A stretch of DNA of 39,302 bases, taken from Spirochaetales bacterium (GTDB lineage: Bacteria; Spirochaetota; Spirochaetia; SZUA-6; RPPD01). The notes under the pieces are model-generated. The model was not told the DNA's origin. It made no database searches and saw nothing but the letters and a program-made list of their open reading frames with translations. Location of the stretch: positions 1-39,302 of the forward strand of contig JAFGJO010000015.1 of assembly GCA_016929065.1 (NCBI GenBank), given 5' to 3'. The translations under genes were made by a program, and so were the position numbers. This document shows positions 7,393 to 15,800 of this stretch, piece by piece (within the stretch, counting starts at the first letter, position 1; each line of letters opens with the position of its first letter).

Positions 7393-9234
7393 ATGAAACT
7401 GCGCTCAAGGATATTCATTTCCATTTTTATCATCATTTTTGTGTTTGGCGCCGCAAGCGTCATTCTTGGGTTCACGCTGATCCAGCAGGATATTGTCAAC
7501 AGGTCCCAGGAAGAAGTCAGGCGGGATCTGGAATCGATGCGTTTGTATTACGACGGCAAGATCAATCAGCTGGAAAAATCACTTTCTCTTGTTGTGAAAA
7601 ACGGTATTGTGAATCCCGACCCGCAGATGATTGGTGCGGATTACCTTACCACCGTTTCTCGATCAGACAAGGTGGAAAGCCTTGTTGTGAACCGTGCATT
7701 TACTGGTGCACAGTCATCCGGTTCCAGTATAGTCCGTCGCGAAGAACTTCAGAGGCTTGGAAAAAGTCTTGCTGAGCGCATCAGTATTCCAATTATCGAG
7801 ACCCCAAAAGCCAGACCGACACAAAAAACGATGATAGAAGAGGCACTCGTTGTTGAGTGTGCCATGCCGGTTGAATGGGAGAATGGCCTGGTAAAAAAAG
7901 TAATCTATGCCGGCAAAATAATAAATAATGATTATAACCTCATCAGCGAAATTCACAGTTTCGTGTACGAAAACAGCATATATGGTAATAAACCAGTCGG
8001 GACCGTTACTGTTTTTCTGGATGATGTAAGAATTGCAACGAATGTGCTGGATGAAACAGGCAAAAATGCAGTGGGAACACGAGTATCTGATGTCGTGTAT
8101 AAAAAGGTTATTGAAGAAGGACAGGTATTTCAGGCACGGGCGTTTGTCGTGACGGACTGGTACCTCACTGCATATGAACCGATTGTCGATACGTCGGGAA
8201 AACGGATCGGTATTCTGTATGTCGGCCGGCTCGAAAAACCGTTTATTGACATGGTCGTCAGGTTCTTTCTAATATTTTCCGCTCTGCTTTTGTGTATGGT
8301 GGTGCTCGGCGCCTTGCTCACCTTCATCCTTGCATCGACGATCTCGCGTCCCGTCATTGAGATGAATCAGACTGCCCAGCGGATAGCACTGGGACATTAT
8401 GCCCAGCGGATTTCCGGCATTTCAAAAATACAGGAGATACATTCTCTCGCAGACACATTCAACAATATGATGCATGAGCTTGAAAACAGGGAAAACAGTC
8501 TTCATGCCAAAAGTGAAGAAATCTCTGCATTAAACAGAAGTTATCTTGATCTCATCAGTTTTGTCTCTCATGAGCTGAAGGGCATTTTGTCTTCGACAAT
8601 TTTAAATGCCTATACCGTGCGTGACGGTTTTCTGGGCATGGTCAATTTCAAGCAGAGAAAGGCGCTGGATTCAATTACCAGGAATCTTGATCACCTTGCC
8701 GAAACGGTCAAGAATTTTCTTAACCTTTCCAGGATTGAGAAAGGGGAGCTCGATATCCGGAAAGCGGTCTGCAGGCTCAACGAGGATGTATTTTCAGCGA
8801 CGCTGCAGGCATTCGAAAAGATGATCGGTGAAAGTGAAATAACCGTGACAAACGAAATACCGGACAATATCCTTCTTGAAGCAGACCGGGACATGCTGTT
8901 TGTTGTGGCAAATAATCTTGTCGGCAATGCAATCAAATACGGAAGCACTCCGGGGAGAATCATCCTGCGAAGCCGGATAGAACCTTCACGTATAGAAATT
9001 GAAGTCTATAACGACGGGGATCCATTATCCAGGGATGATACAGACAGGCTCTTTCAAAAATTCGTACGTCTCGGCCATACAAAAAAACGGCATGTCAAGG
9101 GAACCGGGCTTGGACTGTTCATAACAAAAATAATCATTGAAAGTCATGGCGGTACAATAACCTGTGTTCCAGGTGAAGCAGGCAATGCATTTATTATTTC
9201 TATACCGAGGGGTGAATATGAAGAATCCGCTTGA
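7393..9234 (+). CDS. Cache-HAMP membrane sensor histidine kinase
   Basis: A 613-residue membrane kinase. It has a TM helix at about 8-30, an extracytoplasmic sensor of about 250 residues typical of single-Cache (sCache_3) domains, a second TM at about 290-315, HAMP at about 316-370, and a dimerisation domain with H-box SHELKG (His393). The ATPase domain has NNLVGNAIKYG (507-517), a YNDGDP box (539-544) and GTGLGLFITK (570-579), so it looks catalytically complete. The start at 7393 is preferred over an in-frame ATG inside rex because it lies just past the rex stop with AGAGGA upstream. The gene lies between rex and the hydrogenase genes and overlaps the next gene by 17 bases. Its likely partner is the lone receiver at the operon end. 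The sensed ligand is unknown; small carboxylates are common for this Cache type. Confidence 0.93.
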   Translation: MKLRSRIFISIFIIIFVFGAASVILGFTLIQQDIVNRSQEEVRRDLESMRLYYDGKINQLEKSLSLVVKNGIVNPDPQMIGADYLTTVSRSDKVESLVVNRAFTGAQSSGSSIVRREELQRLGKSLAERISIPIIETPKARPTQKTMIEEALVVECAMPVEWENGLVKKVIYAGKIINNDYNLISEIHSFVYENSIYGNKPVGTVTVFLDDVRIATNVLDETGKNAVGTRVSDVVYKKVIEEGQVFQARAFVVTDWYLTAYEPIVDTSGKRIGILYVGRLEKPFIDMVVRFFLIFSALLLCMVVLGALLTFILASTISRPVIEMNQTAQRIALGHYAQRISGISKIQEIHSLADTFNNMMHELENRENSLHAKSEEISALNRSYLDLISFVSHELKGILSSTILNAYTVRDGFLGMVNFKQRKALDSITRNLDHLAETVKNFLNLSRIEKGELDIRKAVCRLNEDVFSATLQAFEKMIGESEITVTNEIPDNILLEADRDMLFVVANNLVGNAIKYGSTPGRIILRSRIEPSRIEIEVYNDGDPLSRDDTDRLFQKFVRLGHTKKRHVKGTGLGLFITKIIIESHGGTITCVPGEAGNAFIISIPRGEYEESA

Positions 9235-9574
9235 AATTATCAAGGTGAAACGGGCAGAAGCAATTAACAGAATTCTTGGCAGGGGATACTTTTCGACAAA
9301 ACGTGTGTATGTGGGCATGGCAACGTGTGAAATTGCGGCCGGATCAGCAGATGTTATGGAAATATTTCAGACAGCCATTAAAAACGGACTCGTTGATGTC
9401 TATTTGAGTCAAAAGGGGTGTGCGGGTCGCTGCAACCTTGAACCGACCGTTGAGGTTATTGAGGAAGGAAAGATTCCGGTGAAATACGGCCTTGTTGACG
9501 CCGGACGGGCTCATGAAATTATAGAACGGCATCTCAAAAAAGGGGAGGTCATCGAAGAATGGGTGATTCAGTAA
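9218..9574 (+). CDS. Thioredoxin-fold [2Fe-2S] ferredoxin-like hydrogenase accessory subunit
   Basis: A 118-residue protein resembling the thioredoxin-like [2Fe-2S] domains found alone or at the N-terminus of NuoF/HydB-type subunits. It has ATCEIAAGSADV at 35-46 and KGCAGRCNLEPTVEV at 66-80. Only three Cys (37, 68, 72) are visible where the classical fold uses four, so the cluster may have a non-Cys ligand or be absent. The ATG at 9218 has GGGGTG upstream and lies inside the kinase gene's end. It overlaps hydB by 16 bases. Genes of this size, sometimes called hydD, sit at this position in other HydABC operons; the exact role is not established. Confidence 0.8.
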   Translation: MKNPLEIIKVKRAEAINRILGRGYFSTKRVYVGMATCEIAAGSADVMEIFQTAIKNGLVDVYLSQKGCAGRCNLEPTVEVIEEGKIPVKYGLVDAGRAHEIIERHLKKGEVIEEWVIQ

Positions 9575-11397
9575 CAACAAACCAGCCAATAGAAAAACGG
9601 CCCAGAAAGCAGGTCGAATACAATATTATTCTGTGCTCCGGACCATCCTGCCTGCACAACAAAAGCAGTGAGCTCTACACGGAAATAGTGAAACAGCTGG
9701 AAGCATTCAACTGTCAGAGTAAGGTGGAGATTATACTTTCCGGCTGTCTGGGGATGTGTGCCAGGGGTCCGATTATGGTCATCAACCCCGGATATATCCT
9801 GTATGGCGATGTCGGTGTGAATGACGTCCATGATATCATCAAAGGACATATCGTCGACAAAACTCCGTTTTCCCAAAAGGTTATTCATGAGGATCATCTG
9901 TTTAACCGGTTTTACCGTGTATTCGGAGATGTCAAATTTTTTGGAAAACAGATGCGGATTGCCCTGCGGAACTGCGGCATTATCGATCCTGAAAAAATCG
10001 ATGATTATCTTTCTGTGCGCGGATATGAAGCGCTTGCCAAGGTACTCACCGATTATTCGCCTGCCGAAGTTATTCATCAGATACAGGACTCCGGACTGCG
10101 AGGCCGCGGCGGGGCGGGATTTCCCACTGGATTAAAGTGGAAATTGACCGCTGATGCCGAAGGCGAGGTGAAGTACGTCATTTGTAATGCCGATGAGGGC
10201 GATCCCGGTGCATTCATGGACCGGAGCGCTATTGAAGGCGACCCTCATTCAATTATTGAGGGGATGCTGATCGGCGGATATGCTGTCGGAGCGAAAAAGG
10301 GTTTTTTGTATATCCGTGCCGAATACCCGCTTGCAATCAAGAGGCTTGAAAAAGCCCTGACTGCCGCCAGGGAACAGAATTTTCTGGGCGACAATATACT
10401 GGGTTCAAACTATTCGTTCGATATTGAGATTCGGCTTGGTGCAGGAGCATTCGTCTGCGGCGAGGAAACAGCCCTGATTCAATCCATTGAGGGTGAGCGG
10501 GGAATGCCCAGGCCAAGGCCTCCGTATCCCTCTGTCCGCGGGCTCTTTGACAAGCCCACGCTCACCAATAACGTTGAAACATGGGCGAATATACCGGTGA
10601 TCATTCTTGACGGAGCAAAATGGTTTTCAACAATCGGAACAAAAAGCAGTAAAGGAACCAAGGTATTTGCTGTTGCAGGAAATGTGGAAAATACCGGCCT
10701 GGTGGAAGTCCCCATGGGGACAACGCTGCGGGAAATTATATTTGATATCTGCGGAGGCATTCCGGGTAACAGAAAGTTCAAGGCGCTGCAGACCGGCGGG
10801 CCTTCCGGCGGGTGTCTGACAGAGGATTCACTTGATACCCAGGTTGACTACGAATCACTCGCGAAAGCGGGATCATTTATGGGGTCGGGCGGAATGATCG
10901 TTATGGATGATACCACGTGCATGGTGAATGTGGCACGGTATTTTCTGGAATTTACCCAAAACGAATCCTGCGGAAAATGTACTCCCTGCCGCGAAGGCAC
11001 CAAGCGGATGCTTGAAATCCTTACGCGCATTACTGACGGCCGGGGGGAAGTAAAAGATATCGAAAAGCTTGAACGGCTCGGGGCGATGATCTCCAAAGCT
11101 TCACTCTGCGGACTGGGCCGTTCGGCTCCGAATCCGGTGCTCAGTACACTGAGCAAATTCAGGAATGAGTATGAAGATCACATTCTCCACAAAAAATGCA
11201 CAACAGGCAGCTGTCAGGCAATGCTTACGTACTCGATAAATGACCAATGTATCGGGTGCGGCGCCTGTATCAGGGTGTGTCCGGTCAATGCGATCAAGGG
11301 GATAAAAAGAAATCCGCATACAATTGACAGTGAACTCTGTATCAAATGCGGAGAGTGTATGAAAGTCTGCAAATTCAGGGCGATAGACCGGGTGTAA
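9559..11397 (+). CDS. hydB: HydB, NAD(P)H-binding flavin subunit of electron-bifurcating [FeFe] hydrogenase
   Basis: A 612-residue NuoF-type subunit. An N-terminal thioredoxin-fold [2Fe-2S] domain has Cys26, Cys31, Cys63, Cys67. The FMN/NAD(H) core has GLRGRGGAGFPTGLKWK at 179-195, CNADEGDPGAF, GAGAFVCGEETALIQSIEG and SVRGLFDKPTLTNNVET. A [4Fe-4S] site is SCGKCTPCREGT plus the Cys of SLCGLG. The C-terminal 2x[4Fe-4S] ferredoxin has CIGCGACIRVCP and CIKCGECMKVCK. This arrangement is that of HydB in trimeric bifurcating hydrogenases, where it exchanges electrons with NAD(H) and ferredoxin. It sits just upstream of hydA (22 bases). Confidence 0.96.
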   Translation: MGDSVTTNQPIEKRPRKQVEYNIILCSGPSCLHNKSSELYTEIVKQLEAFNCQSKVEIILSGCLGMCARGPIMVINPGYILYGDVGVNDVHDIIKGHIVDKTPFSQKVIHEDHLFNRFYRVFGDVKFFGKQMRIALRNCGIIDPEKIDDYLSVRGYEALAKVLTDYSPAEVIHQIQDSGLRGRGGAGFPTGLKWKLTADAEGEVKYVICNADEGDPGAFMDRSAIEGDPHSIIEGMLIGGYAVGAKKGFLYIRAEYPLAIKRLEKALTAAREQNFLGDNILGSNYSFDIEIRLGAGAFVCGEETALIQSIEGERGMPRPRPPYPSVRGLFDKPTLTNNVETWANIPVIILDGAKWFSTIGTKSSKGTKVFAVAGNVENTGLVEVPMGTTLREIIFDICGGIPGNRKFKALQTGGPSGGCLTEDSLDTQVDYESLAKAGSFMGSGGMIVMDDTTCMVNVARYFLEFTQNESCGKCTPCREGTKRMLEILTRITDGRGEVKDIEKLERLGAMISKASLCGLGRSAPNPVLSTLSKFRNEYEDHILHKKCTTGSCQAMLTYSINDQCIGCGACIRVCPVNAIKGIKRNPHTIDSELCIKCGECMKVCKFRAIDRV

Positions 11398-11418
11398 CCG
11401 GAATAGAGGAGAAACAGA

Positions 11419-13194
11419 ATGGCGAAAGATTCAATTGTTACAATCTATATAAACGAAAAAGAATACAAGGTAAAAGAAGGCCAGACCATTATGCAGGCTG
11501 CGGATTCGCACGGTTTTAAAATACCGCGGCTCTGCTATCATCCGAAACTATCAATCGAAGGTGCATGCCGTGTCTGTATCGTTGAAGTTGAGGGGATGAA
11601 AACCTATGCAGCCTCGTGCGCATGTCCGGTTGCCGAAGGGATGCGTATTCATACAAATACCAAAGAGCTGCGCAGGGCACGACGCGATATTGTGGAACTG
11701 ATCCTGGACAATCACCCGAAAGACTGTCATACCTGTGAACGCGACGGGAACTGTGAATTGCAGCGGCTTGCCTATGCCATGGGCATCCGTCACCGTCATT
11801 TTGAAGGGGAGCGCAAGCACTATGAAAAGGACCTGTCCTCGGAATCGGTTATCCGTGACCCGGACAAGTGTATTCTCTGCGGCAGATGCGTCCGGATATG
11901 TTCTGAAGTACAGAAGGTGAACGCCCTCGGGTATGCTCACCGGGGATTCAAAACAGTCGTCATGCCCGCGTTTAACGCCCCGTTTTCTGAAAGTGTCTGC
12001 TCCAATTGCGGACAATGCATCAACGTTTGTCCCACTGCCTCTTTTGTGGAGAAAAATTATACTCAGGAATTATTTGAAAAACTTGATAATCCCGATATCA
12101 TCAAAATTGCCCAGATTGCCCCATCAGTCCGCGCTGCGATTGGTGAAGCCTTCGGTTTGCCGCCCGGCCGGGCAATGCACGGTGAACTTGCGGCATCGCT
12201 GCGCAAGCTGGGATTTGATTATGTTTTCGACACACAATTTTCAGCAGATCTCACTATTATGGAAGAGGCCAGCGAGTTTCTTGAACGGCTGCAGGGAAAC
12301 GGCCCATTGCCGATGATTACCAGCTGTTCCAGCGCCTGGATGAAGTATGTGGAACATTTTCATCCTGATTTTCTTCCGAATATTTCAACATGCAAATCAC
12401 CGATGGCAATGATGGGTGCGCTGACCAAGACGTATTTTCCCGGGAAAATAAAGAAAAAGCCGGAGGAAATATTCTCGGTGGCGATCATGTGCTGTACTGC
12501 CAAAAAATATGAAGCTGCCCGGCCCGAGCTCATGGTCGATGGAATCCGCAGCGTCGATCTGGTTGTCACGACCCGCGAGATTGCCTGGATGATTAAATCG
12601 GCGGGGATCGATCTGGTCAATATCAAACCGCAGGATTTTGACGCCCCTCTGGGCATTTCCTCGGGTGCCGGAGCTATTTTCGGTGCAACAGGCGGTGTTA
12701 TGGAAGCGGCAATCAGGACCGCATATGAACTGTACACAGGTGAAACCCTCCTTGATATTGAACTGGCGTCTCTGCGCGGCTTTCATGGAATCAAGGAAGC
12801 GGAAATAGTAATTGACGGAAAACCGATACGCGTTGCAGTAGCGCACGGGCTCGGAAATGCACAGGAATTACTTGCCATCGCCAAAAAAGATCCAAAGCGG
12901 TATCACTTTATCGAGGTGATGGGGTGTCCCGGCGGATGTATCGGTGGAGGCGGCCAGCCGTATGCAACTGCAAATAGCATTCCACTTGACGAGGAGTGTC
13001 TGGCAAAACGGGCAGAAGCCTTGTATGCGATTGACCGGGAAAAGACAATCCGGCGCAGTCACGACAATCCCGACATCCAGCGGCTCTACAGGGAATATCT
13101 GGGACGGCCGTTAGGCCAATTGTCCCACAAATTGCTGCACACACACTATGGGGCGAAACTGCCGCGGGGTATTATTGTCGGCGGAGGAGAATAA
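11419..13194 (+). CDS. hydA: HydA, catalytic [FeFe] hydrogenase subunit with altered H-cluster motif
   Basis: A 591-residue catalytic subunit. It has an N-terminal [2Fe-2S] domain (Cys39, 50, 53, 67), a His-Cys3 [4Fe-4S] (His99, Cys103, 106, 112), a 2x[4Fe-4S] ferredoxin (Cys151, 154, 157, 161 and 194, 197, 200, 204), and the H-cluster domain. The H-cluster motifs are L1 TSCSSAW (302-308 region, canonical TSCCPxW), L2 MCCTAKKYE (canonical MPCxxKKxE) and L3 VMGCPGGCIGGGGQP. Using the CpI ligands Cys300, 355, 499 and 503, the same spacings here give Ser304, Cys359, Cys503 and Cys507, so one cluster ligand appears to be Ser, with an extra Cys358 beside Cys359. The conserved proton-relay Cys is present (Cys303). 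In the HydABC context it should make or oxidise H2. No maturase genes are in the window. AGAGGAG precedes the ATG. Confidence 0.96.
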   Translation: MAKDSIVTIYINEKEYKVKEGQTIMQAADSHGFKIPRLCYHPKLSIEGACRVCIVEVEGMKTYAASCACPVAEGMRIHTNTKELRRARRDIVELILDNHPKDCHTCERDGNCELQRLAYAMGIRHRHFEGERKHYEKDLSSESVIRDPDKCILCGRCVRICSEVQKVNALGYAHRGFKTVVMPAFNAPFSESVCSNCGQCINVCPTASFVEKNYTQELFEKLDNPDIIKIAQIAPSVRAAIGEAFGLPPGRAMHGELAASLRKLGFDYVFDTQFSADLTIMEEASEFLERLQGNGPLPMITSCSSAWMKYVEHFHPDFLPNISTCKSPMAMMGALTKTYFPGKIKKKPEEIFSVAIMCCTAKKYEAARPELMVDGIRSVDLVVTTREIAWMIKSAGIDLVNIKPQDFDAPLGISSGAGAIFGATGGVMEAAIRTAYELYTGETLLDIELASLRGFHGIKEAEIVIDGKPIRVAVAHGLGNAQELLAIAKKDPKRYHFIEVMGCPGGCIGGGGQPYATANSIPLDEECLAKRAEALYAIDREKTIRRSHDNPDIQRLYREYLGRPLGQLSHKLLHTHYGAKLPRGIIVGGGE

Positions 13195-13686
13195 ATGAAG
13201 ACGAAACAAGATGAAAAGATGAACCTGCTGGAAGAGTACATGCAGGAAATGAAGAAGCAGCCGTATGCAGAATCACAGCTGATCGGCATTCTCCACAAGG
13301 CACAGGAATTATACGGCTATCTTCCCGAAGACGTCATGGAAGCAATAGCGTATGGCATGAATATTCCCGCCGCACGAATATGGGGTGTCGCAAGTTTTTA
13401 TCATTATTTTAACCTTGAACCGGTTGGGAAATATACTTTGTCGCTCTGCCTTGGAACCGCCTGCTATGTAAAAGGAGCCGGGAAAATTCTTGATCGCATG
13501 CGGGAATACCTGAATGTCGATGTGGGACAGACAACAGAAGACCGTTTATTCACCCTGCAGGAGGCCCGCTGTCTGGGCGCCTGCGGACTTGCTCCGGTCC
13601 TGATGGTCAATGACAGAATTTATGGAAAACTCACCCCGGACAGTACAATTGAACTGCTTGATAAGCTGAAAAAGGATGCAAAATAA
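13195..13686 (+). CDS. hydC: HydC, NuoE-like [2Fe-2S] subunit
   Basis: A 163-residue NuoE-type subunit with the four cluster ligands Cys85, Cys90, Cys126 and Cys130 (CLGTAC, CLGACG). It starts directly after the hydA stop (TAAATG), so translation is coupled. In trimeric HydABC enzymes this subunit links the flavin subunit's iron-sulfur chain. Gene order here is hydB-hydA-hydC, rather than the hydC-hydB-hydA order common in Clostridia and Thermotogae. A 57-base gap follows, with an AAGGAGG for the next gene. Confidence 0.95.
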   Translation: MKTKQDEKMNLLEEYMQEMKKQPYAESQLIGILHKAQELYGYLPEDVMEAIAYGMNIPAARIWGVASFYHYFNLEPVGKYTLSLCLGTACYVKGAGKILDRMREYLNVDVGQTTEDRLFTLQEARCLGACGLAPVLMVNDRIYGKLTPDSTIELLDKLKKDAK

Positions 13687-13743
13687 TTTTTTACAGTTGC
13701 TGTACAGGACACACGAAAGGGAAACGCAGCAAGGAGGAATATC

Positions 13744-14127
13744 GTGCCAAAAAAAATACTAATTATCGATGATGACAATGATTTTGCAGAGGCGGTCAAA
13801 GTGCTTCTGGAATCCAATGGATACAGTGTCGACTATTCAGAAACGAGCGAAGAAGGGCTGCAAAAAGCGTGCGGCGAAAACGCACCGGACTGCATACTGC
13901 TTGATGTGATGATGACAAGCAAGACAGAAGGAATTGAGTTTTCCCGGACACTCCGGGATTCAGAAGCAACTGCGCAGATTCCCGTGATTCTTGTCACCGG
14001 GATTCGCCGGGACCTGAATGTACCCTATTCACTCGAGCCGGACGGTGATTTTCTGCCCGTAAAAGCAGTTATCGAAAAACCCATCCGTCCTGAAGCACTG
14101 TTAACGGCGATCCAGGATAATCTTTAA
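13744..14127 (+). CDS. Stand-alone receiver (CheY-like) response regulator
   Basis: A 127-residue protein consisting only of a receiver domain. It has the acidic pair Asp9/Asp10, the phosphorylatable Asp54 (LLDVMM), Thr85 (VTGI) and Lys112 (EKP), so all key residues are present. There is no DNA-binding or enzymatic output domain. AAGGAGG precedes a GTG start. As the last gene of the rex-kinase-hydrogenase operon it is the obvious partner of the Cache-HAMP kinase, but its target is unknown; it could act by protein-protein contact, perhaps on the hydrogenase or on a chemotaxis-like machine. The 152 bases between this gene and the next promoter hold no clear gene or terminator. Confidence 0.9.
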   Translation: MPKKILIIDDDNDFAEAVKVLLESNGYSVDYSETSEEGLQKACGENAPDCILLDVMMTSKTEGIEFSRTLRDSEATAQIPVILVTGIRRDLNVPYSLEPDGDFLPVKAVIEKPIRPEALLTAIQDNL

Positions 14128-14278
14128 TATAATTTTTCAAACAGTGATCAAACAGCGCAGATGGCCGGGATACGGGGTGATTTTTTGTCTTTTGTGATTT
14201 TTTTTCCATGAAGACAGGTGAATTTGTGTTTGTTTCCCAAAAACGCGCATCAATGGTAAAATAAAGTGAAAAAGGGGT

Positions 14279-14307
14279 TTGACAGAACCCACTCACTCTT
14301 TTAAATT
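14279..14307 (+). promoter_or_regulatory. Promoter giving a leaderless cas2-like mRNA
   Basis: TTGACA (14279-14284), 17-base spacer, TAAATT (14302-14307), then 6 bases to the ATG at 14314. The predicted start is the A of the ATG. No Shine-Dalgarno is present. Confidence 0.6.
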
Positions 14308-14313
14308 GACCTT

Positions 14314-14586
14314 ATGTTTGTTTCGGTATGCACAGATCTGGCCAATGCTGACCATGAAGAAGCTGTTTCCTCACTTTTAATTCAATACGGATTTGTACGG
14401 GTGCAAAAAAACCTGTATGAACACACCGGGTTAAACGAAACAGCGCTCAAGCGGCTGAAATATGATATGGACAAAAATACCGACTCGTATGATGTGATGC
14501 GGATTTATCAGTATCCCTTTGAGGGGACATTGGTTATTACCGCATTAAAGGGAAAAAAATGGCGGAAGCTGGTCGCGAGAGCATGA
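14314..14586 (+). CDS. Orphan Cas2-like protein
   Basis: A 90-residue ferredoxin-fold protein resembling Cas2. The first strand, MFVSVCTDL, ends in the Asp (residue 8) typical of Cas2, followed by a helix, then YGFVRVQKNLYEH (25-37), which matches the Cas2 'RVQ-S-FE' strand, then NETALKRLKYDM and a strand MRIYQYP. No cas1, other cas gene or CRISPR repeat is in the window. Known relatives of Cas2 include the VapD-type RNases, so the protein could be a nuclease-fold protein in an unrelated role. It lies between the hydrogenase operon and prfB and appears to be leaderless. Confidence 0.75.
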   Translation: MFVSVCTDLANADHEEAVSSLLIQYGFVRVQKNLYEHTGLNETALKRLKYDMDKNTDSYDVMRIYQYPFEGTLVITALKGKKWRKLVARA

Positions 14587-14678
14587 TTTTTATGAGCATA
14601 AACGAATTTATGTGACCGTAAAGTATACCGTTACTTTAAACCTCAGCGATCTCTGTGGTTTAGCCTTAGGAGAAGAAA

Positions 14679-15780
14679 ATGTTTGAAGATATCCAGCAGA
14701 GGATAGTGCAGCTCGATAAATCAATCCAGGAAACCTGGAGGCGTCTTTGACCCGGAACATCTGAAAACGGGCATCGCGGCACTTGAAACAGAATCCCAAA
14801 AAGAAAATATCTGGCAGGATCGGGAGCATGCAGAGAAGATCCTTTCAAAACTGAAAAGTCAGAAGAAGAGGCTCGAAAGCTGGGAAAAACTTATTGCTGA
14901 TTTTTCGGATTTTCAGGAAATGCAGCAGCTTGTGCAGGAAGAAAAAGATTCTTCGGTCGAAGAAGAAATCAGGAATTCTTTTCTGAGCCTGGAAGAACGG
15001 TTTGAACAAATACAGATCATTGAATTCCTGAGCCAGAAATATGATGAGGCAGCGGCATTTCTTACCATTCATTCCGGCGCCGGCGGAACGGAGGCGTGTG
15101 ACTGGGTGAGCATGCTTATGCGAATGTATCTGCGCTGGGCGGAAATTCATGAATACAAAGTTACCACCATCGACCTGCTCGAAGCGGAAGGCGGGGTGAA
15201 ATCGGTAACACTTGAAATTACCGGTGATTATGCTTTCGGCTTTCTGAAAGCGGAAACCGGAATCCACCGGCTTGTGCGTATTTCCCCGTTTGACAGCAAC
15301 CAGCGAAGGCACACGTCATTTGCCTCGGTCTTTGCTTCACCGGTGATTGACGATGATATTGAAATAGAGATAAAACCCGATGAACTGCGAATCGATACTT
15401 ATCGCGCCGGAGGGGCCGGCGGCCAGCATGTCAACAAGACCGATTCCGCTGTGCGGATTACACATCTGCCCACCGGGATTGTTGTCCAGTGTCAGAATGA
15501 GCGCAGTCAGTTCAAGAACAAATCTACCGCAATGAAAGTGCTGAAATCCCGCCTGTATGAACATGTGAAAAAAGAGCAGGATGCTGAAAAACTGAAACAG
15601 GAAAAGGCCAAGAAGGATATTTCATGGGGTAACCAAATTCGGTCTTATGTGTTTCATCCGTATAATATGGTTAAAGACCACAGGACAAAATACGAAACAG
15701 GAAATACGCAGGCTGTGATGGATGGAAAAATAGATGGGTTTATAGAAGAATACCTGAAATTTACATGGACCGGTGAATAA
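14679..15780 (+). CDS. prfB: Peptide chain release factor 2, with programmed +1 frameshift
   Basis: RF2 ends translation at UGA and UAA. The start is the ATG at 14679 with TAGGAG upstream. The first frame runs 23 codons to CTT TGA at 14745-14750, then continues in the +1 frame (from GAC at 14749) to 15780, giving 366 residues. The second frame carries the RF2 tripeptide SPF (RISPFDSNQRR), the catalytic GGQ (AGGAGGQHVNKTDSAVRI) and a normal C-terminus. The frameshift depends on RF2 scarcity, so it forms an autoregulatory loop. The preceding gene is the cas2-like protein, with 92 bases between that hold two short A/T-rich inverted repeats and nothing else clear. Confidence 0.97.
14736..14751 (+). 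promoter_or_regulatory. prfB programmed frameshift site
   Basis: The sequence TGGAGGCGTCTTTGAC contains an internal Shine-Dalgarno-like GGAGG placed 3 bases before the slippery CTT, then the in-frame TGA stop and a C. This is the classical prfB arrangement (Shine-Dalgarno, CUU UGA C). Confidence 0.95.
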
Positions 15781-15800
15781 ATACCGTGAAGGGAATCGAT

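Noticed and set aside
14592-14640. Two A/T-rich inverted repeats (CATAAA/TTTATG and TAAAGTA/TACTTTA) as terminators
   Set aside because: Stems are weak and there is no T run.
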